From CAZPRQ01 sp964589415 (GTDB lineage: Bacteria; Patescibacteriota; Doudnabacteria; UBA920), in the NCBI GenBank assembly GCA_964589415.1, contig CAZPRQ010000008.1:1-33797 (forward strand): 33,797 nt of DNA. Reading direction: 5' to 3'. Below the pieces are notes generated by a model. It was not told the DNA's origin. It saw only the letters and a list, made by a program, of their open reading frames with translations, and did not search any database. The translations under genes were made by a program, and so were the position numbers. Positions 8,059 through 16,890 of this stretch are shown here, piece after piece (positions within the stretch are counted from its first letter, which is position 1; each line of letters starts with the position of its first letter).

Positions 8059-9015
8059 TTATTTCCTTTTTACTGCATTGTATTTTTCCAATGCAGAACT
8101 AGTTGCATTATTTACACTGCGCAAGACCTCGTGCATAAACAGAAATTCATTAAATTCCTGCTTTACGGTTGACCCTGCGACACTCGACCTTTGCTTTGGG
8201 CTGCTCCCGCCTGAGCCGTCCTCGCCCCCGTCACCCTGACTAGTAGCTGCATCAAGCAACTCCTGCAAGGCTGCGGTTAATTTCTTTAAATCAGAAACGG
8301 TGGTTTCAATAAGCTGCCGGTTTTTCTCGGAAAGCACTCTTCCGGCCTTTTCTACGATTTTTGCCTCTGGTTCGCTATCTGTCTGCACGGGTTCTGCCTC
8401 GGGTGCGGCTATTTCGGGCTGATCCGACTCCTTGCCCGTATTTTGAGTTTGCTCGCCCGGGTCCGCGCTTTCTTCAGCTTTGAGTATTATTCCCTTAGTA
8501 ACTAATTCATCTACATTAAGCTCGGCAGACTTTGCAAGGCTCAAAGCATGCGGATTAGCAGGCACAGGCACAAAGGAGAATTCCAGCAGTTCGGATTTGG
8601 TGATGATGTTGCCTTCCATTTCCTTGGGAATAAAACCGACAGAAGTAGCGCGAACCATTTTTAGGTCATAAAGCTTTCTAACTTGCTGGGCAAATTCAGT
8701 CGGCGCAAATCTTCCTTTGGCTATAGTCTTGTTATCCTGTTGTTCAATACTGTCGGCAACTCCAATAGGGAGGGAAGAGTAGTCATGCGCCCACAACACA
8801 ATGGGATTTTGTTTATAAAAGGTAAGGTCAAGCCCGCGCTGGTCTACCATTTCGCCTTGGCGGTCAACGTCATTCGTTGAAATGACCACCTCAAACGTGC
8901 CACTGTCTTGAGCTTTATTAATGGCTTCCATCGTGTCCTGAAATTCCTTGCTGCGGATATGCTCCACGAGCTGGGATTTCATTTCCTCGGAGAGTTTTTT
9001 AAATTGTTCGTTCAT
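8059..9015 (-). CDS. HK97-family prohead protease
   Basis: A 318-aa protein counted from ATG at 9015. An in-frame TTG at 9024 would add 3 residues but is less likely. The protease domain spans about residues 38-160, with FEVVISTNDVDRQGEMVDQR, the active-site His in PIVLWAHDY (residue 77) and Ser in VRATSVGF (residue 125). The end of the domain is LLEFSFVPVPANPHAL. The remaining 130 residues are acidic and helical with a Gly/Ser stretch (SQGDGGEDGSGGSS), probably scaffold-like. It cleaves the capsid delta domain during prohead maturation. It lies between portal and capsid genes. Confidence 0.94.
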   Translation of the reverse strand: MNEQFKKLSEEMKSQLVEHIRSKEFQDTMEAINKAQDSGTFEVVISTNDVDRQGEMVDQRGLDLTFYKQNPIVLWAHDYSSLPIGVADSIEQQDNKTIAKGRFAPTEFAQQVRKLYDLKMVRATSVGFIPKEMEGNIITKSELLEFSFVPVPANPHALSLAKSAELNVDELVTKGIILKAEESADPGEQTQNTGKESDQPEIAAPEAEPVQTDSEPEAKIVEKAGRVLSEKNRQLIETTVSDLKKLTAALQELLDAATSQGDGGEDGSGGSSPKQRSSVAGSTVKQEFNEFLFMHEVLRSVNNATSSALEKYNAVKRK

Positions 9016-9034
9016 AGAAAACAATTAATTAATT

Positions 9035-11206
9035 TTAAACTTCAATATCTTCTGGCCTTATATAACACCGGCAGCTGACATGGAGGGGAGGAGCTTCGAC
9101 ATGGTCGTAAGTTAAATCCAGTTTACCCCCGTCATTTCCTGTTGCGGTATCTCCTTTGTCAAAGTAGCTGTCTTCAATGGAAATTATTTCCCCCTTCATT
9201 GGCGCGCAGTATTCGCAGACCACTTCATCATTGCTGGTATACCACTTAATGGTTTTAACCACTCCAGACTGCGTCCACGCTTCCTTAGTGGAGCTGTTTG
9301 CAATGCGGAACGTTTCGGTTGTAGCAACTTGGCTTGCCCTGACCTGATCGCTAAATTCGTAAATTTGGGATATGGAGTTTTGAATCTCTTCCATGCTGGC
9401 GCCGTTATTAATCGCTTCCTGCAATTTCTCTTTTAGCAAGGCGAGCGTCGTGTCGTTATAGCTTTCAGCCATCAGACTGACCGCGCGCTCAATCATTTGC
9501 CTGCTTCTTTCATTGGCGCTGGTAAAGTTGGAGAAGCCTATAAGCTCTGCTGCTGCCGATCCTTCCTTTTCAAACAAATCCTGAAAGATTGGCTTGGCAG
9601 TTTTAGTTAAAGTTTTGACTCCGGCCTCGCGGTCGAATAAATCCTCATCTTTGATTGCTTTAGTTAATTTACCAATATTACTTAATACTTCTGCTTTCTG
9701 TTTTTTGTTGAATTTAACAATGGCCTGCCGCATAAGCTTCTCATACGGAGTTACCCTTATGACAAAAGCTTTATACAAATTTTCAAATTGCTCGTCGGAT
9801 AAAGATTGAATGCTTTTTACCTTGGCTTTCAGCCGCTCCGAGTATTCTTTAGCAACGTTGACAATTATGTCTTTTGCCGCTGCAGCAATTTTTCCGCTGG
9901 CTTCTTTAAGTTTTTTCTTTTTATCATAGGGCTGGCTTTGAATGCGGACTTGAGCCTTGACTGGAGGAGTTTCTTTTATTGGAGCTCCCAAAGGCATTAA
10001 GTTAAAAGCAGTCAGCACTTCATCTCCGCCATCCACAGGGCCAAGACCGAAGTAAGATTCTCGGGCTTCATTGGTAGAAATTACCGGATTGCCGCCGGTG
10101 GCAGCTTTCATTTCATCAATTCTCAGCTGGCGATTTTCCGGCACTGGATCCTCAAACGACAAATACAATTTCTGATTGCCGTTGCTGTAGCGGGGAACGA
10201 GGTATGCATTTAGGAAAGAACAAATTAATTCTAATTTTGGCTTGATAGTTCTTGCTGCAAAAACATAATCAGTCGCTTCAGCATTGGCGCGGTTTACATC
10301 TTCTGTAATGCCAATGGCAGTCTTAGGAACTCGGAAACCAGCTAAAATTTTATCCCTGCTTTGTCTCTGGCCTTCCACAAAGTCCATGTCTTTTTGGTTG
10401 GTCGAGCCTTCCTTGTAAGTGGTGCCTTTAGGAAGTGCTGCAACTTTATGTGCATTTTCCACGCCTTTATAAACTTGTTCGAAAGAACGTTTTAAGTATT
10501 CCAATTGCTCAGGAGTAACGGCATTCTGTGATTCGAGGAATCCGCCGATTCTTGCGCCATTGAGGAAAAATCTTCGATTATATTCGGAGGCGTAGTTGTC
10601 GGAATCAATCCACTGCATGATGGCCTGGACGGTGCCGAGGCCTTCATAGGGATCATTAGGATTAGGGAAACGAAAATGAATAATCTCATACGGTTTATAT
10701 ACAGTTGTTTTGTTATCGACTGTGTATTCATACCCTGTTACGAAATCAGGCAATGGAGCCTTTTGCATTTTGGTATAGCTGGGAATCAAGGGGATAATGG
10801 CGTCAGGCTCATCAGTCTCATTTTTAACTCCAGATAAATACCAGTAAGCGTTTCCGCAAGCTTCCAAATGGACGCCTAGCATATACATTAATTCCCAGCC
10901 GGTCATGAAAGGACTTACTCGCTGCAACAAATCCAATAAATCATGTTGTTTAATCTCTTCCGTTTTATCCACGCTGTCTATTTGAAAGAGCTTAAATCTT
11001 GTCTTTGCTAATTCTTCTCCAATCGCTCGGCTGCAGGCATACACCCAACCAGCATACTGTTCAAGAGCTTTCCTGGCTTCCAGCTTTTGATCGGAACGAA
11101 AGATCGCGAAAGGGTCATGGAGATTAAAACCAGCTGCTAAAGGTATATTAGGTAATCCTTTGCGCTGCAGTCCTATGCGGTTTAAAATCTTTTCTAAAAA
11201 ATTCAT
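9035..11206 (-). CDS. Portal protein fused to a MuF-like head morphogenesis domain
   Basis: A 723-aa protein from ATG at 11,206. A TTG at 11,275 is in frame, but that would place the start inside a hairpin. Residues about 1-400 are an HK97-type portal: WVYACSRAIGEELAKTRFKL, GNAYWYLSG, YEIIHFRFPNPNDPYEGLG and the conserved YASEYNRRFFLNGARIGGFL. After a charged linker the C terminus matches the SPP1 gp7/Mu gpF domain. It has SQVATTETFRIANSSTKEAW, CEYC at residues 664-667 and HVSCRC at 709-714, the usual metal-binding-like Cys/His pattern. In most phages these are two genes. Here they are joined, so each portal ring would bring 12 MuF domains into the head. Portal forms the DNA channel. Confidence 0.92.
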   Translation of the reverse strand: MNFLEKILNRIGLQRKGLPNIPLAAGFNLHDPFAIFRSDQKLEARKALEQYAGWVYACSRAIGEELAKTRFKLFQIDSVDKTEEIKQHDLLDLLQRVSPFMTGWELMYMLGVHLEACGNAYWYLSGVKNETDEPDAIIPLIPSYTKMQKAPLPDFVTGYEYTVDNKTTVYKPYEIIHFRFPNPNDPYEGLGTVQAIMQWIDSDNYASEYNRRFFLNGARIGGFLESQNAVTPEQLEYLKRSFEQVYKGVENAHKVAALPKGTTYKEGSTNQKDMDFVEGQRQSRDKILAGFRVPKTAIGITEDVNRANAEATDYVFAARTIKPKLELICSFLNAYLVPRYSNGNQKLYLSFEDPVPENRQLRIDEMKAATGGNPVISTNEARESYFGLGPVDGGDEVLTAFNLMPLGAPIKETPPVKAQVRIQSQPYDKKKKLKEASGKIAAAAKDIIVNVAKEYSERLKAKVKSIQSLSDEQFENLYKAFVIRVTPYEKLMRQAIVKFNKKQKAEVLSNIGKLTKAIKDEDLFDREAGVKTLTKTAKPIFQDLFEKEGSAAAELIGFSNFTSANERSRQMIERAVSLMAESYNDTTLALLKEKLQEAINNGASMEEIQNSISQIYEFSDQVRASQVATTETFRIANSSTKEAWTQSGVVKTIKWYTSNDEVVCEYCAPMKGEIISIEDSYFDKGDTATGNDGGKLDLTYDHVEAPPLHVSCRCYIRPEDIEV

Positions 11207-11216
11207 GGTGGTAAAT

Positions 11217-11264
11217 AAAAAAAGGACTACCAACGCATATTGGGGGGATGCGTTAAGTAGTCCT
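11217..11264 (-). terminator. Hairpin with U-run in the portal leader (terminator or attenuator)
   Basis: On the minus strand, AGGACTA (11,264-11,258) pairs with TAGTCCT (11,229-11,223) and AACGCAT (11,254-11,248) with ATGCGTT (11,238-11,232). The apical loop contains six C, and seven T follow. This is a good intrinsic terminator shape, yet it ends only 10 bases before the portal ATG, so it would act as an attenuator of the head genes. Confidence 0.6.
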
Positions 11265-11375
11265 ATTGTGTCCAACTCAGACTATTTGTATTTGGATTTT
11301 AAAAGAAACTAAGATATCTTTACTTTTATTTTACGTTTTGATTTATGCTCTGTAAACTGAACGATTTGGGGATAA

Positions 11376-11573
11376 CTAACCCAAAGGGATAGTGTCTAAA
11401 GTTTCCTGGAAATCACTAGCATTATTAGTCCCAAATTTAAAATCTTTTTCCATAGGAATCTTTGCGCTGGTAGGTTTGCCGTTTGCAATGCTAATTGTCA
11501 TCTTGCCGAAGTTTAGTCTTTTAGCAGCAACAACCAGTTGCTGCCATTCAATGGGTAATTGGTTTGTTTGCAT
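11376..11573 (-). CDS. Small hypothetical phage protein, 65 aa
   Basis: A 65-aa protein, MQTNQLPIEWQQLVVAAKRL followed by NFGKMTISIANGKPTSAKIP. The layout of one helix and then a hairpin of the form GK.TISI.NGK resembles small YezD/DUF2292-like proteins, but the match is weak and only by eye. It sits between the large terminase (10 bases upstream) and the portal leader. Function unknown. Confidence 0.6.
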   Translation of the reverse strand: MQTNQLPIEWQQLVVAAKRLNFGKMTISIANGKPTSAKIPMEKDFKFGTNNASDFQETLDTIPLG

Positions 11574-11583
11574 AATTTTATTT

Positions 11584-12999
11584 TTAACCTAGTAAGAAAA
11601 CTTCCGGCATTTCAAGGCCGTCATTACACAACCCTAAAATCAAATAAACTAAAGCGTCTACCATGTCATCATGATCTTCCACGCCAAATCCCAAAAGTTG
11701 GGCAATTAGATCCTCGCATCCTTTTCTAGGAAACAACACTGCGCCATTTTGAATGTAGGTTGCAGCAGTCCTAAGTCTCGACCTTTTGTCGTTTCCAGCT
11801 TTCATCGGCTGCACCGCCAGCATATGTCTTTGAGCTTCCTGCACTGCCGCCTTTTGATAGGCTATATCTTCAATATAAAAGGTAGGGTGTGCATAAAGTC
11901 GCATAGCAATATGAATGCTTTTCATTTGCTCAATGGTTTCGTGGAAAGACAGCCGCTCATTAACAGGATTGGGAATAACATAAATTTTTGGTAGTCCGTT
12001 GTCCAGCGAAAGAATGCCAGATACCATAGAGGTAAAGTCAGCAGTTTCTTTCTTGCTGATAGCCAAGTCTATGCCAACCCCGCCCTTACCCGCTGAATCT
12101 TTAGGAAGCTTGTCATAATACTGAATCCATTCCTCTTTAACTTCTTGGTCATCCGGCGGCACAACTTTAAGGAGATACTCCCGCATCCACGCGATCCGAC
12201 CGACTTTTGCTTCCTGCTTTTTTAAAGTTGACTCGTTAGGATATTTTCCTTGCCATAAACATCTGCCGGATTTATCAATAAGAGGATAGTCGCGGTGAAT
12301 AAACACCTCGTCGGCTTTTAGCCGAGCCATCAAACTATCGGTATGCAGCACATTTCCAATAACCACCAACCGCGCCTTGCTTTCCTCGATGGAAGGAATG
12401 ACATCGCCTCTAAGCCATTGTTCAGTCTTGTCGCGGTATTCTTTCTTTTGCACCTTTTCGCGTTCTTCAGGATCATCAATGATAACCAAATCGGGACGGT
12501 ATTGCATGTGCCTTAGTCCGCGTATTTTTTGACCTCTGCTTCTACCCAAAATACGACAACCATTAGCAAGCAAGATGTTAGACTCAGTAAACTTAGTAGC
12601 GGATATTTTGTTATCAATCAACTGGCCATAATCAATAACGATTAATTCATTGCTTTCGAGTTCTTGCCTTATGTTGGAAATCGTAAGCTTAACTACTTCG
12701 TCGGTTTCATTAATGGGGATAATAAACTTTGCTTTATTTTCCAGCGCAGCCCACAAGGGCAACGCCAGTCCCGCAAAAGTTGACTTTGCGCTCCCGCGAA
12801 ATCCAGCAACAGAAAGGAGCTCAACTTTCCAATCTTCCAGCAACTTAATGAGTTCAGGATGGAAATCCGCTGCAGGCAAATTAAAATAGTGGGGAAGATA
12901 GATCAAGCAAAAACCTAAAAAAGTCTTGGCAGCTTCACGGCGCAGCTGTTGGCTCAGAATTATTTCGCTCTCTGTTAGGGTTGTTGTTTGTTTCGTCAT
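11584..12999 (-). CDS. Terminase large subunit
   Basis: A 471-aa packaging motor. The ATPase domain has Walker A GFRGSAKST at residues 66-74 (S in place of the usual second G), Walker B LVIIDD at about 171-176 followed by PEE, and the coupling region VIGNVLHTDS near 213-222. The nuclease domain starts with GVGIDLAISKKETADFT (acidic D311), continues with FYIEDIAYQKAAVQEAQ, and ends with DHDDMVDALVYLILG, the last conserved acidic cluster. The start overlaps the end of the small terminase by 65 bases. It docks on the portal, pumps DNA and cuts concatemers. Confidence 0.96.
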   Translation of the reverse strand: MTKQTTTLTESEIILSQQLRREAAKTFLGFCLIYLPHYFNLPAADFHPELIKLLEDWKVELLSVAGFRGSAKSTFAGLALPLWAALENKAKFIIPINETDEVVKLTISNIRQELESNELIVIDYGQLIDNKISATKFTESNILLANGCRILGRSRGQKIRGLRHMQYRPDLVIIDDPEEREKVQKKEYRDKTEQWLRGDVIPSIEESKARLVVIGNVLHTDSLMARLKADEVFIHRDYPLIDKSGRCLWQGKYPNESTLKKQEAKVGRIAWMREYLLKVVPPDDQEVKEEWIQYYDKLPKDSAGKGGVGIDLAISKKETADFTSMVSGILSLDNGLPKIYVIPNPVNERLSFHETIEQMKSIHIAMRLYAHPTFYIEDIAYQKAAVQEAQRHMLAVQPMKAGNDKRSRLRTAATYIQNGAVLFPRKGCEDLIAQLLGFGVEDHDDMVDALVYLILGLCNDGLEMPEVFLLG

Positions 13000-13435
13000 G
13001 CAATACTTTGAAATTACTGAATGCTTGCAAAATCATTTGCTTGCGTTCATCGCTTGGTTCCAATGGAATAGGATCGACAGTTTTTCTAGAATTTAACCCA
13101 AACGTTAAACCCAAGATAATCTTTGTAGACTCAACCGCCCCGGCTCCTAAAGATTTGGCTTGCATTATGCGAGTGCGCATTATGTCGGGCAGGTGTCCGA
13201 ATGCCATAGTAGTGGCTTCCTCAAGGCTATTTTCTTTAGCTGTTTCCAGCCATTGTTGCCAAAATTCATACAATACACCGCCCTTGGCAAACAGTGCTCT
13301 AACCCAGGAATGCGAATAACCAGTTTTCTCCGCTATTTGCTCATAAGTAAGCCCCATTAAGCGATACATGAACATATCGTAGTATTTTGTAGGCACGAGC
13401 GATTTTGTATGTTTTTGTATGTTTTCATGGTCCAT
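12935..13435 (-). CDS. Terminase small subunit-like HTH protein
   Basis: A 166-aa protein with a helix-turn-helix at about residues 28-50 (GLTYEQIAEKTGYSHSWVRA), followed by long helices (EATTMAFGHLPDIMRTRIMQ) and a disordered Asn/Pro-rich tail. Small terminases bind the packaging site and hand DNA to the large subunit. The HTH plus the position directly upstream of, and overlapping, the large terminase support the call. The family is too divergent for a specific subgroup. Confidence 0.78.
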   Translation of the reverse strand: MDHENIQKHTKSLVPTKYYDMFMYRLMGLTYEQIAEKTGYSHSWVRALFAKGGVLYEFWQQWLETAKENSLEEATTMAFGHLPDIMRTRIMQAKSLGAGAVESTKIILGLTFGLNSRKTVDPIPLEPSDERKQMILQAFSNFKVLHDETNNNPNRERNNSEPTAAP

Positions 13436-13439
13436 AAGT

Positions 13440-14705
13440 TTATAACTTTTCTGCTTTAAGCCCAGTGAAGCGTTCCCAACGCAAAATGATCACGTCAACA
13501 TATTTAGGATCTAGTTCCATAACCCTGGCCCTGCGGTGCATCTGCTCGCACGCCATTAAAGTAGAGCCGCTGCCGCCAAATAAATCAACCACAATGGCTC
13601 CAGGGTTAGAACTTTTAAATAAGGCGCGTTCTGCAAGCTTAATAGGTTTTTGAGTCGGGTGCACATACTCTGCAGTATTGTCCCGCTTTTGATACCATAC
13701 ATCCAAATAATGCTGGAACTCGTCAAAATCCATGGTCCCGAACACATCCTTGTAGTTGGTTATTTCTTTAGCCTTATAATGTTTTTTGCCTTTTTTCCAA
13801 CCAAACATGCACGGTTCATAGCAACGGTGAAAGTCTTGCCCTTGGCTAAATATCATGGAATTTTTCAGCCAGATAATAATTTGAGACATCACCCAATTAG
13901 TCTCTTGGAATGCCAGCCGATTTATTAAGTTATTCTTATTGGCAAACCACCAGTAAATAGGAGCAAAGTCTTTGCTGAATTTATAAAGATTGTTTAATAC
14001 ATCAATGTAAAATTGCAATGCATCTTCATCTTTCAGGTTATCATTAAATATCTTTCCTCCTGTGCCGCCGAACTTGCTGGAGTTATAAGTTAATCCTCCA
14101 GGGGATTTATAATCAACCATGTAAGGAGGATCGGTAAAAACCAAATCAGCAAGTTCTCCTCCCATAAGCGCATGCACATCAAGCTCGCTGGTTGCATCAC
14201 CGCACATGAGATAGTGTTCGCCTAATTTGTAAACATCTCCAAGTTTAGATTGCGGTTCTGTAATGTTTGCCGCCTCTTTCTCCGCATCAAACTCGTCCTC
14301 CTTTGTTTTTAGGTCAAAAGTCCGATCAATCTCTACTGCGTTAAAACCTATGGCCCTAAGCAAGTCTTCGTCAAAGTTAGAGAGTAGGTTAAAGTCAAAG
14401 TCTCCATGATTGCGGTTGCTGCGCAGATTATACTCGCGGAATTCTTCTTCAGTGAGTTTGCGGTTAGGGACGCGCACGTCAATGGTTTCGTCGCCTCGTC
14501 CAAGCAGATGCATAATTTTCAAGCGTTGGTGTCCAGCAATAATGCGATTATCCAAGTCAATTGCTGGAATTTCCACCAGGTTAAATTTCTCAATGCTGCG
14601 TTTTAGCTGCTCAACCTGATCCGGCGTCATCTTGCGCGGATTAAATTCGAAGGGAACAAGCTCGCTTGCTTTTCTTTGCTCGGTGTGAAAAATTAAATCG
14701 GTCAT
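13440..14705 (-). CDS. ParB-like nuclease domain fused to DNA methyltransferase
   Basis: A 421-aa fusion. Residues about 1-125 are a ParB/Srx-like domain (ASELVPFEFNPRKMTPDQVE, then IIAGHQRLKIMHLLG with the GHQR signature). Residues 150-421 are an N6-adenine or N4-cytosine DNA methyltransferase. The catalytic DPPY at 192-195 comes before the AdoMet motif VVDLFGGSGSTL around 373-384, the motif order of the beta class. VHPTQKPIKLAERALF is also typical. No restriction endonuclease is adjacent, so it is an orphan phage enzyme, perhaps for anti-restriction or packaging/expression timing. The start overlaps the stop of the upstream HTH gene by 4 bases. Confidence 0.93.
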   Translation of the reverse strand: MTDLIFHTEQRKASELVPFEFNPRKMTPDQVEQLKRSIEKFNLVEIPAIDLDNRIIAGHQRLKIMHLLGRGDETIDVRVPNRKLTEEEFREYNLRSNRNHGDFDFNLLSNFDEDLLRAIGFNAVEIDRTFDLKTKEDEFDAEKEAANITEPQSKLGDVYKLGEHYLMCGDATSELDVHALMGGELADLVFTDPPYMVDYKSPGGLTYNSSKFGGTGGKIFNDNLKDEDALQFYIDVLNNLYKFSKDFAPIYWWFANKNNLINRLAFQETNWVMSQIIIWLKNSMIFSQGQDFHRCYEPCMFGWKKGKKHYKAKEITNYKDVFGTMDFDEFQHYLDVWYQKRDNTAEYVHPTQKPIKLAERALFKSSNPGAIVVDLFGGSGSTLMACEQMHRRARVMELDPKYVDVIILRWERFTGLKAEKL

Positions 14706-14923
14706 ATAATTTGCAGAGTTCTAGCTTTGTTGCCGTCTTTGGTAACAAGCTTTTTAATAATTAATGCTTCCACAATTTGAGCTATACGGGATTTACTCAC
14801 GCCTACCAACATTGCCAATTGAGAATAGCTGGGGCTGTAACCGTAAACATCCCGAAAATCACTGATGTGATCCAGTACTTCTTGTTCCCGTCCTGAATCA
14901 GTTTTATATTTAAATCTATTCAT
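14702..14923 (-). CDS. Small winged-helix DNA-binding protein
   Basis: A 73-aa protein, essentially one winged helix similar to the LexA N-terminal domain. It has VLDHISDFRDVYGYSPSYSQ then LAMLVGVSKSRIAQIVEALI, and a wing ending in KDGNKARTLQII. It overlaps both neighbours by 4 bases, so it is co-translated with the upstream HTH protein and the methyltransferase. It is probably a phage transcription regulator. It lacks the LexA protease domain. Confidence 0.7.
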   Translation of the reverse strand: MNRFKYKTDSGREQEVLDHISDFRDVYGYSPSYSQLAMLVGVSKSRIAQIVEALIIKKLVTKDGNKARTLQII

Positions 14924-15435
14924 GGCTGCATGGTTTTAATGGTAAATTTGTGTTTGATTTCTTGCAGTTTTTTTAAATTTTTATTATTGGGCGGTATGGA
15001 ATATTTATATTCTGTCTTCTGGCAAAGCTGTCTTACATTAGGTTTAGCGTTTCTGCTAAACCTCGTTTCGGAAATGCTAAACCTCTTTTTCCGATCGCTG
15101 GAGTTTTCGACAGAGTTGCCCTTATGTTTTTTGAAAATCTTTTTTGCCTTATTTATGCTAACCTTAATTCCATAAGGAGTATGCACTAGACCTAAATAAC
15201 CGAATTTTTGCAACTTGTTTAAATTGCGACTTATGGTGGTTGCATGGACTCCCATATCCTGGGTTAAGTCTTTTAAATTAATTGGCTTACCTCCTAAGAC
15301 CCAACCCGTCCCATCATCATCGACCTTTGTGATTTTATCAATGCACCACATAAATTCCCACACCGCTTCGCCCATTTGTTTGCGGTGAGCGCCTTGAAGG
15401 AGCCCATTTGATATTTGAATATAAAACATAAGCAT
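14920..15435 (-). CDS. Phage winged-helix protein, possible replication initiator or regulator
   Basis: A 171-aa protein. Residues 1-100 form a winged helix, with QMGEAVWEFMWCIDKITKVD and LKDLTQDMGVHATTISRNLN, the latter a recognition helix region. NKLQKFGYLGLVHTPYGIKV is the wing. The C-terminal 70 residues are basic and low in structure (KKRFSISETRFSRNAKPNVR). This N-terminal layout is common in phage replication proteins that precede a DnaC-like loader, but no loader domain is present here. A second ATG 2 codons in (15,429) is an equal start candidate. The role stays open. Confidence 0.6.
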   Translation of the reverse strand: MLMFYIQISNGLLQGAHRKQMGEAVWEFMWCIDKITKVDDDGTGWVLGGKPINLKDLTQDMGVHATTISRNLNKLQKFGYLGLVHTPYGIKVSINKAKKIFKKHKGNSVENSSDRKKRFSISETRFSRNAKPNVRQLCQKTEYKYSIPPNNKNLKKLQEIKHKFTIKTMQP

Positions 15436-15520
15436 TGAGGCTTAGAATAAGTTGCCGTAGAGCACTCTCAAGGGTTGGTCAGCCTGCTGACTTAGGCAAG
15501 GTCCAAGTTTAGATTGTTTT

Positions 15521-15601
15521 TTAATCTTCGGTTTCTTCTTCGGCCGGCTTCTCGAAATTCTCCGGATGATACAGTTTCTCGATTTCTTGGTCGTAGTCCA
15601 T
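15521..15601 (-). CDS. Possible 26-aa small protein
   Basis: ATG at 15,601 preceded by GGAG at a good distance, giving MDYDQEIEKLYHPENFEKPA and an acidic end before TAA. It lies in the 233-base gap between the ATPase and the winged-helix gene, where no larger frame exists. The clear ribosome-binding site is the main support. No family is recognised. Confidence 0.35.
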   Translation of the reverse strand: MDYDQEIEKLYHPENFEKPAEEETED

Positions 15602-15668
15602 AATTAGATCTCCATCCCGCTGCCCTTGCGCTCTCGCGACAAAGAAAGCGGGTCGAGAGCCAATTAAC

Positions 15669-16856
15669 TTACTTTTTATTTTTTGCTTTATTAATACCGA
15701 CTCTCATTTTTTTAGCTGCTTCGCTTTCTGCTTTTTTCTCCTGTGCTTTGTCTGGAAACTGTTTTGCTAATTCAGCTGTAACAGTAACTTTAATTTTTTC
15801 AAGACCGCCTTTTAACTCGGTCAAACCTTTGCCTTCAACGGCCAGCCAAGAGCGTGTGCTAAAGACTTCTTCCAATACGTCCATTTTCTTTTGCTTATCA
15901 TTAGCTCCTACCGATGGCCACGCTTTAACAAGCCATCCTTCAATTTCCTCAAGGCAGATTTTCTTATCATTAACATATTGATATCTATCTTCCTCGGTTT
16001 TGAATAAGCCGGTGCTGTCCGTGCCTTCATCTTGATAAATAGCCGCCGGATTATCCAGCATGTTCTCAATGACCGGAGAGAAATCCTTGTAGGTAGGATT
16101 TACAAACACTTTACCGTCAATAAGAGTGGAGCGGTCTTTGATGATCGTGGCTTGGCGGTAAATCTTTTTATCCTTGCCCATGATTTCCTCAAAGCGTTCC
16201 ATTAAAACCAATACATCAGGCTCGTAAGCGGTTTCGCCTTCGACCTTCATCTTGATGCCGGATTTGTAGATTTCCCGTTTACCGGTCTGCTCGTTGATCT
16301 CGTTTTCGTATTCGTAACCCGCGCGTCCGCACATAATAATGCTGAAAGGTAGCCTGACCAAAGGATCAGAGAATTCTTGTTTCCAGAGCGGTTTTAACAC
16401 GCCCCAGTCCTGAAACTGTAAATTGGTGCGGTTATACTTCTTCTTGAATGACTCCACGGTATCTTCCCAAACGTGGGAGATAGAGTCGATTATCAGAATG
16501 TCCGAATACCCATCCCTTAATTTGCCCATGGTGGTTTTAAGATCAGCCAAAGAACGGCTGTCCCTGACCATGAGTTCGATGCCAGCTTCGGCAAACTTGG
16601 TCTTTAAGAATTTGCTGGCCTTTTCCGTATCAAACATGACTACCGGTTTTTTGCTGCCGAGCCTCTTGTGAAGCCCGATAGCGATTTCCGCTGCCGTATA
16701 GGTTTTACCCGTTCCAGCCAGACCCTGAATGCCAGCCTTGAAATAAGGTTTGGTGTTGGCCACCGGGGTAAAGAAGTTATCCGCCAACGGATCTTCAATG
16801 CGAGCCTGTTGTTTTACGGCCGAACTCGCAGTTGCCGTTTGAATTGGATTGTCCAT
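15669..16856 (-). CDS. Phage AAA/RecA-like ATPase (AAA_24, Sak4-like)
   Basis: A 395-aa ATPase. Walker A is GLAGTGKT at residues 45-52 and Walker B ILIIDSI around 120-126, followed by SHVWEDTVESFKKKYNR. The lead-in PYFKAGIQGLAGTGKTYTA and the later CGRAGYEYEN and VEGETAYEPDVLVLMER fit phage nucleotide-binding proteins of the AAA_24 type. These include Sak4-like RecA-core proteins used in single-strand annealing or recombination-dependent replication. The C terminus is a Lys-rich tail. It is in the early gene group near the tRNA. An AGAGG sequence sits about 8 bases before ATG. Confidence 0.85.
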   Translation of the reverse strand: MDNPIQTATASSAVKQQARIEDPLADNFFTPVANTKPYFKAGIQGLAGTGKTYTAAEIAIGLHKRLGSKKPVVMFDTEKASKFLKTKFAEAGIELMVRDSRSLADLKTTMGKLRDGYSDILIIDSISHVWEDTVESFKKKYNRTNLQFQDWGVLKPLWKQEFSDPLVRLPFSIIMCGRAGYEYENEINEQTGKREIYKSGIKMKVEGETAYEPDVLVLMERFEEIMGKDKKIYRQATIIKDRSTLIDGKVFVNPTYKDFSPVIENMLDNPAAIYQDEGTDSTGLFKTEEDRYQYVNDKKICLEEIEGWLVKAWPSVGANDKQKKMDVLEEVFSTRSWLAVEGKGLTELKGGLEKIKVTVTAELAKQFPDKAQEKKAESEAAKKMRVGINKAKNKK

Positions 16857-16890
16857 AATGATTGCCTCTTGTGCCCGAAAGGGGAATATG

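Noticed and set aside
11207..11275. TTG start giving a longer portal protein
   Set aside because: The extension is encoded across the terminator-like hairpin, and the inner ATG begins the normal portal N terminus.
15630..15660. GCTCTCG/CGAGAGC inverted repeat after the ATPase gene as a terminator
   Set aside because: The loop is 17 bases and no U-run follows on the minus strand, so support is weak.
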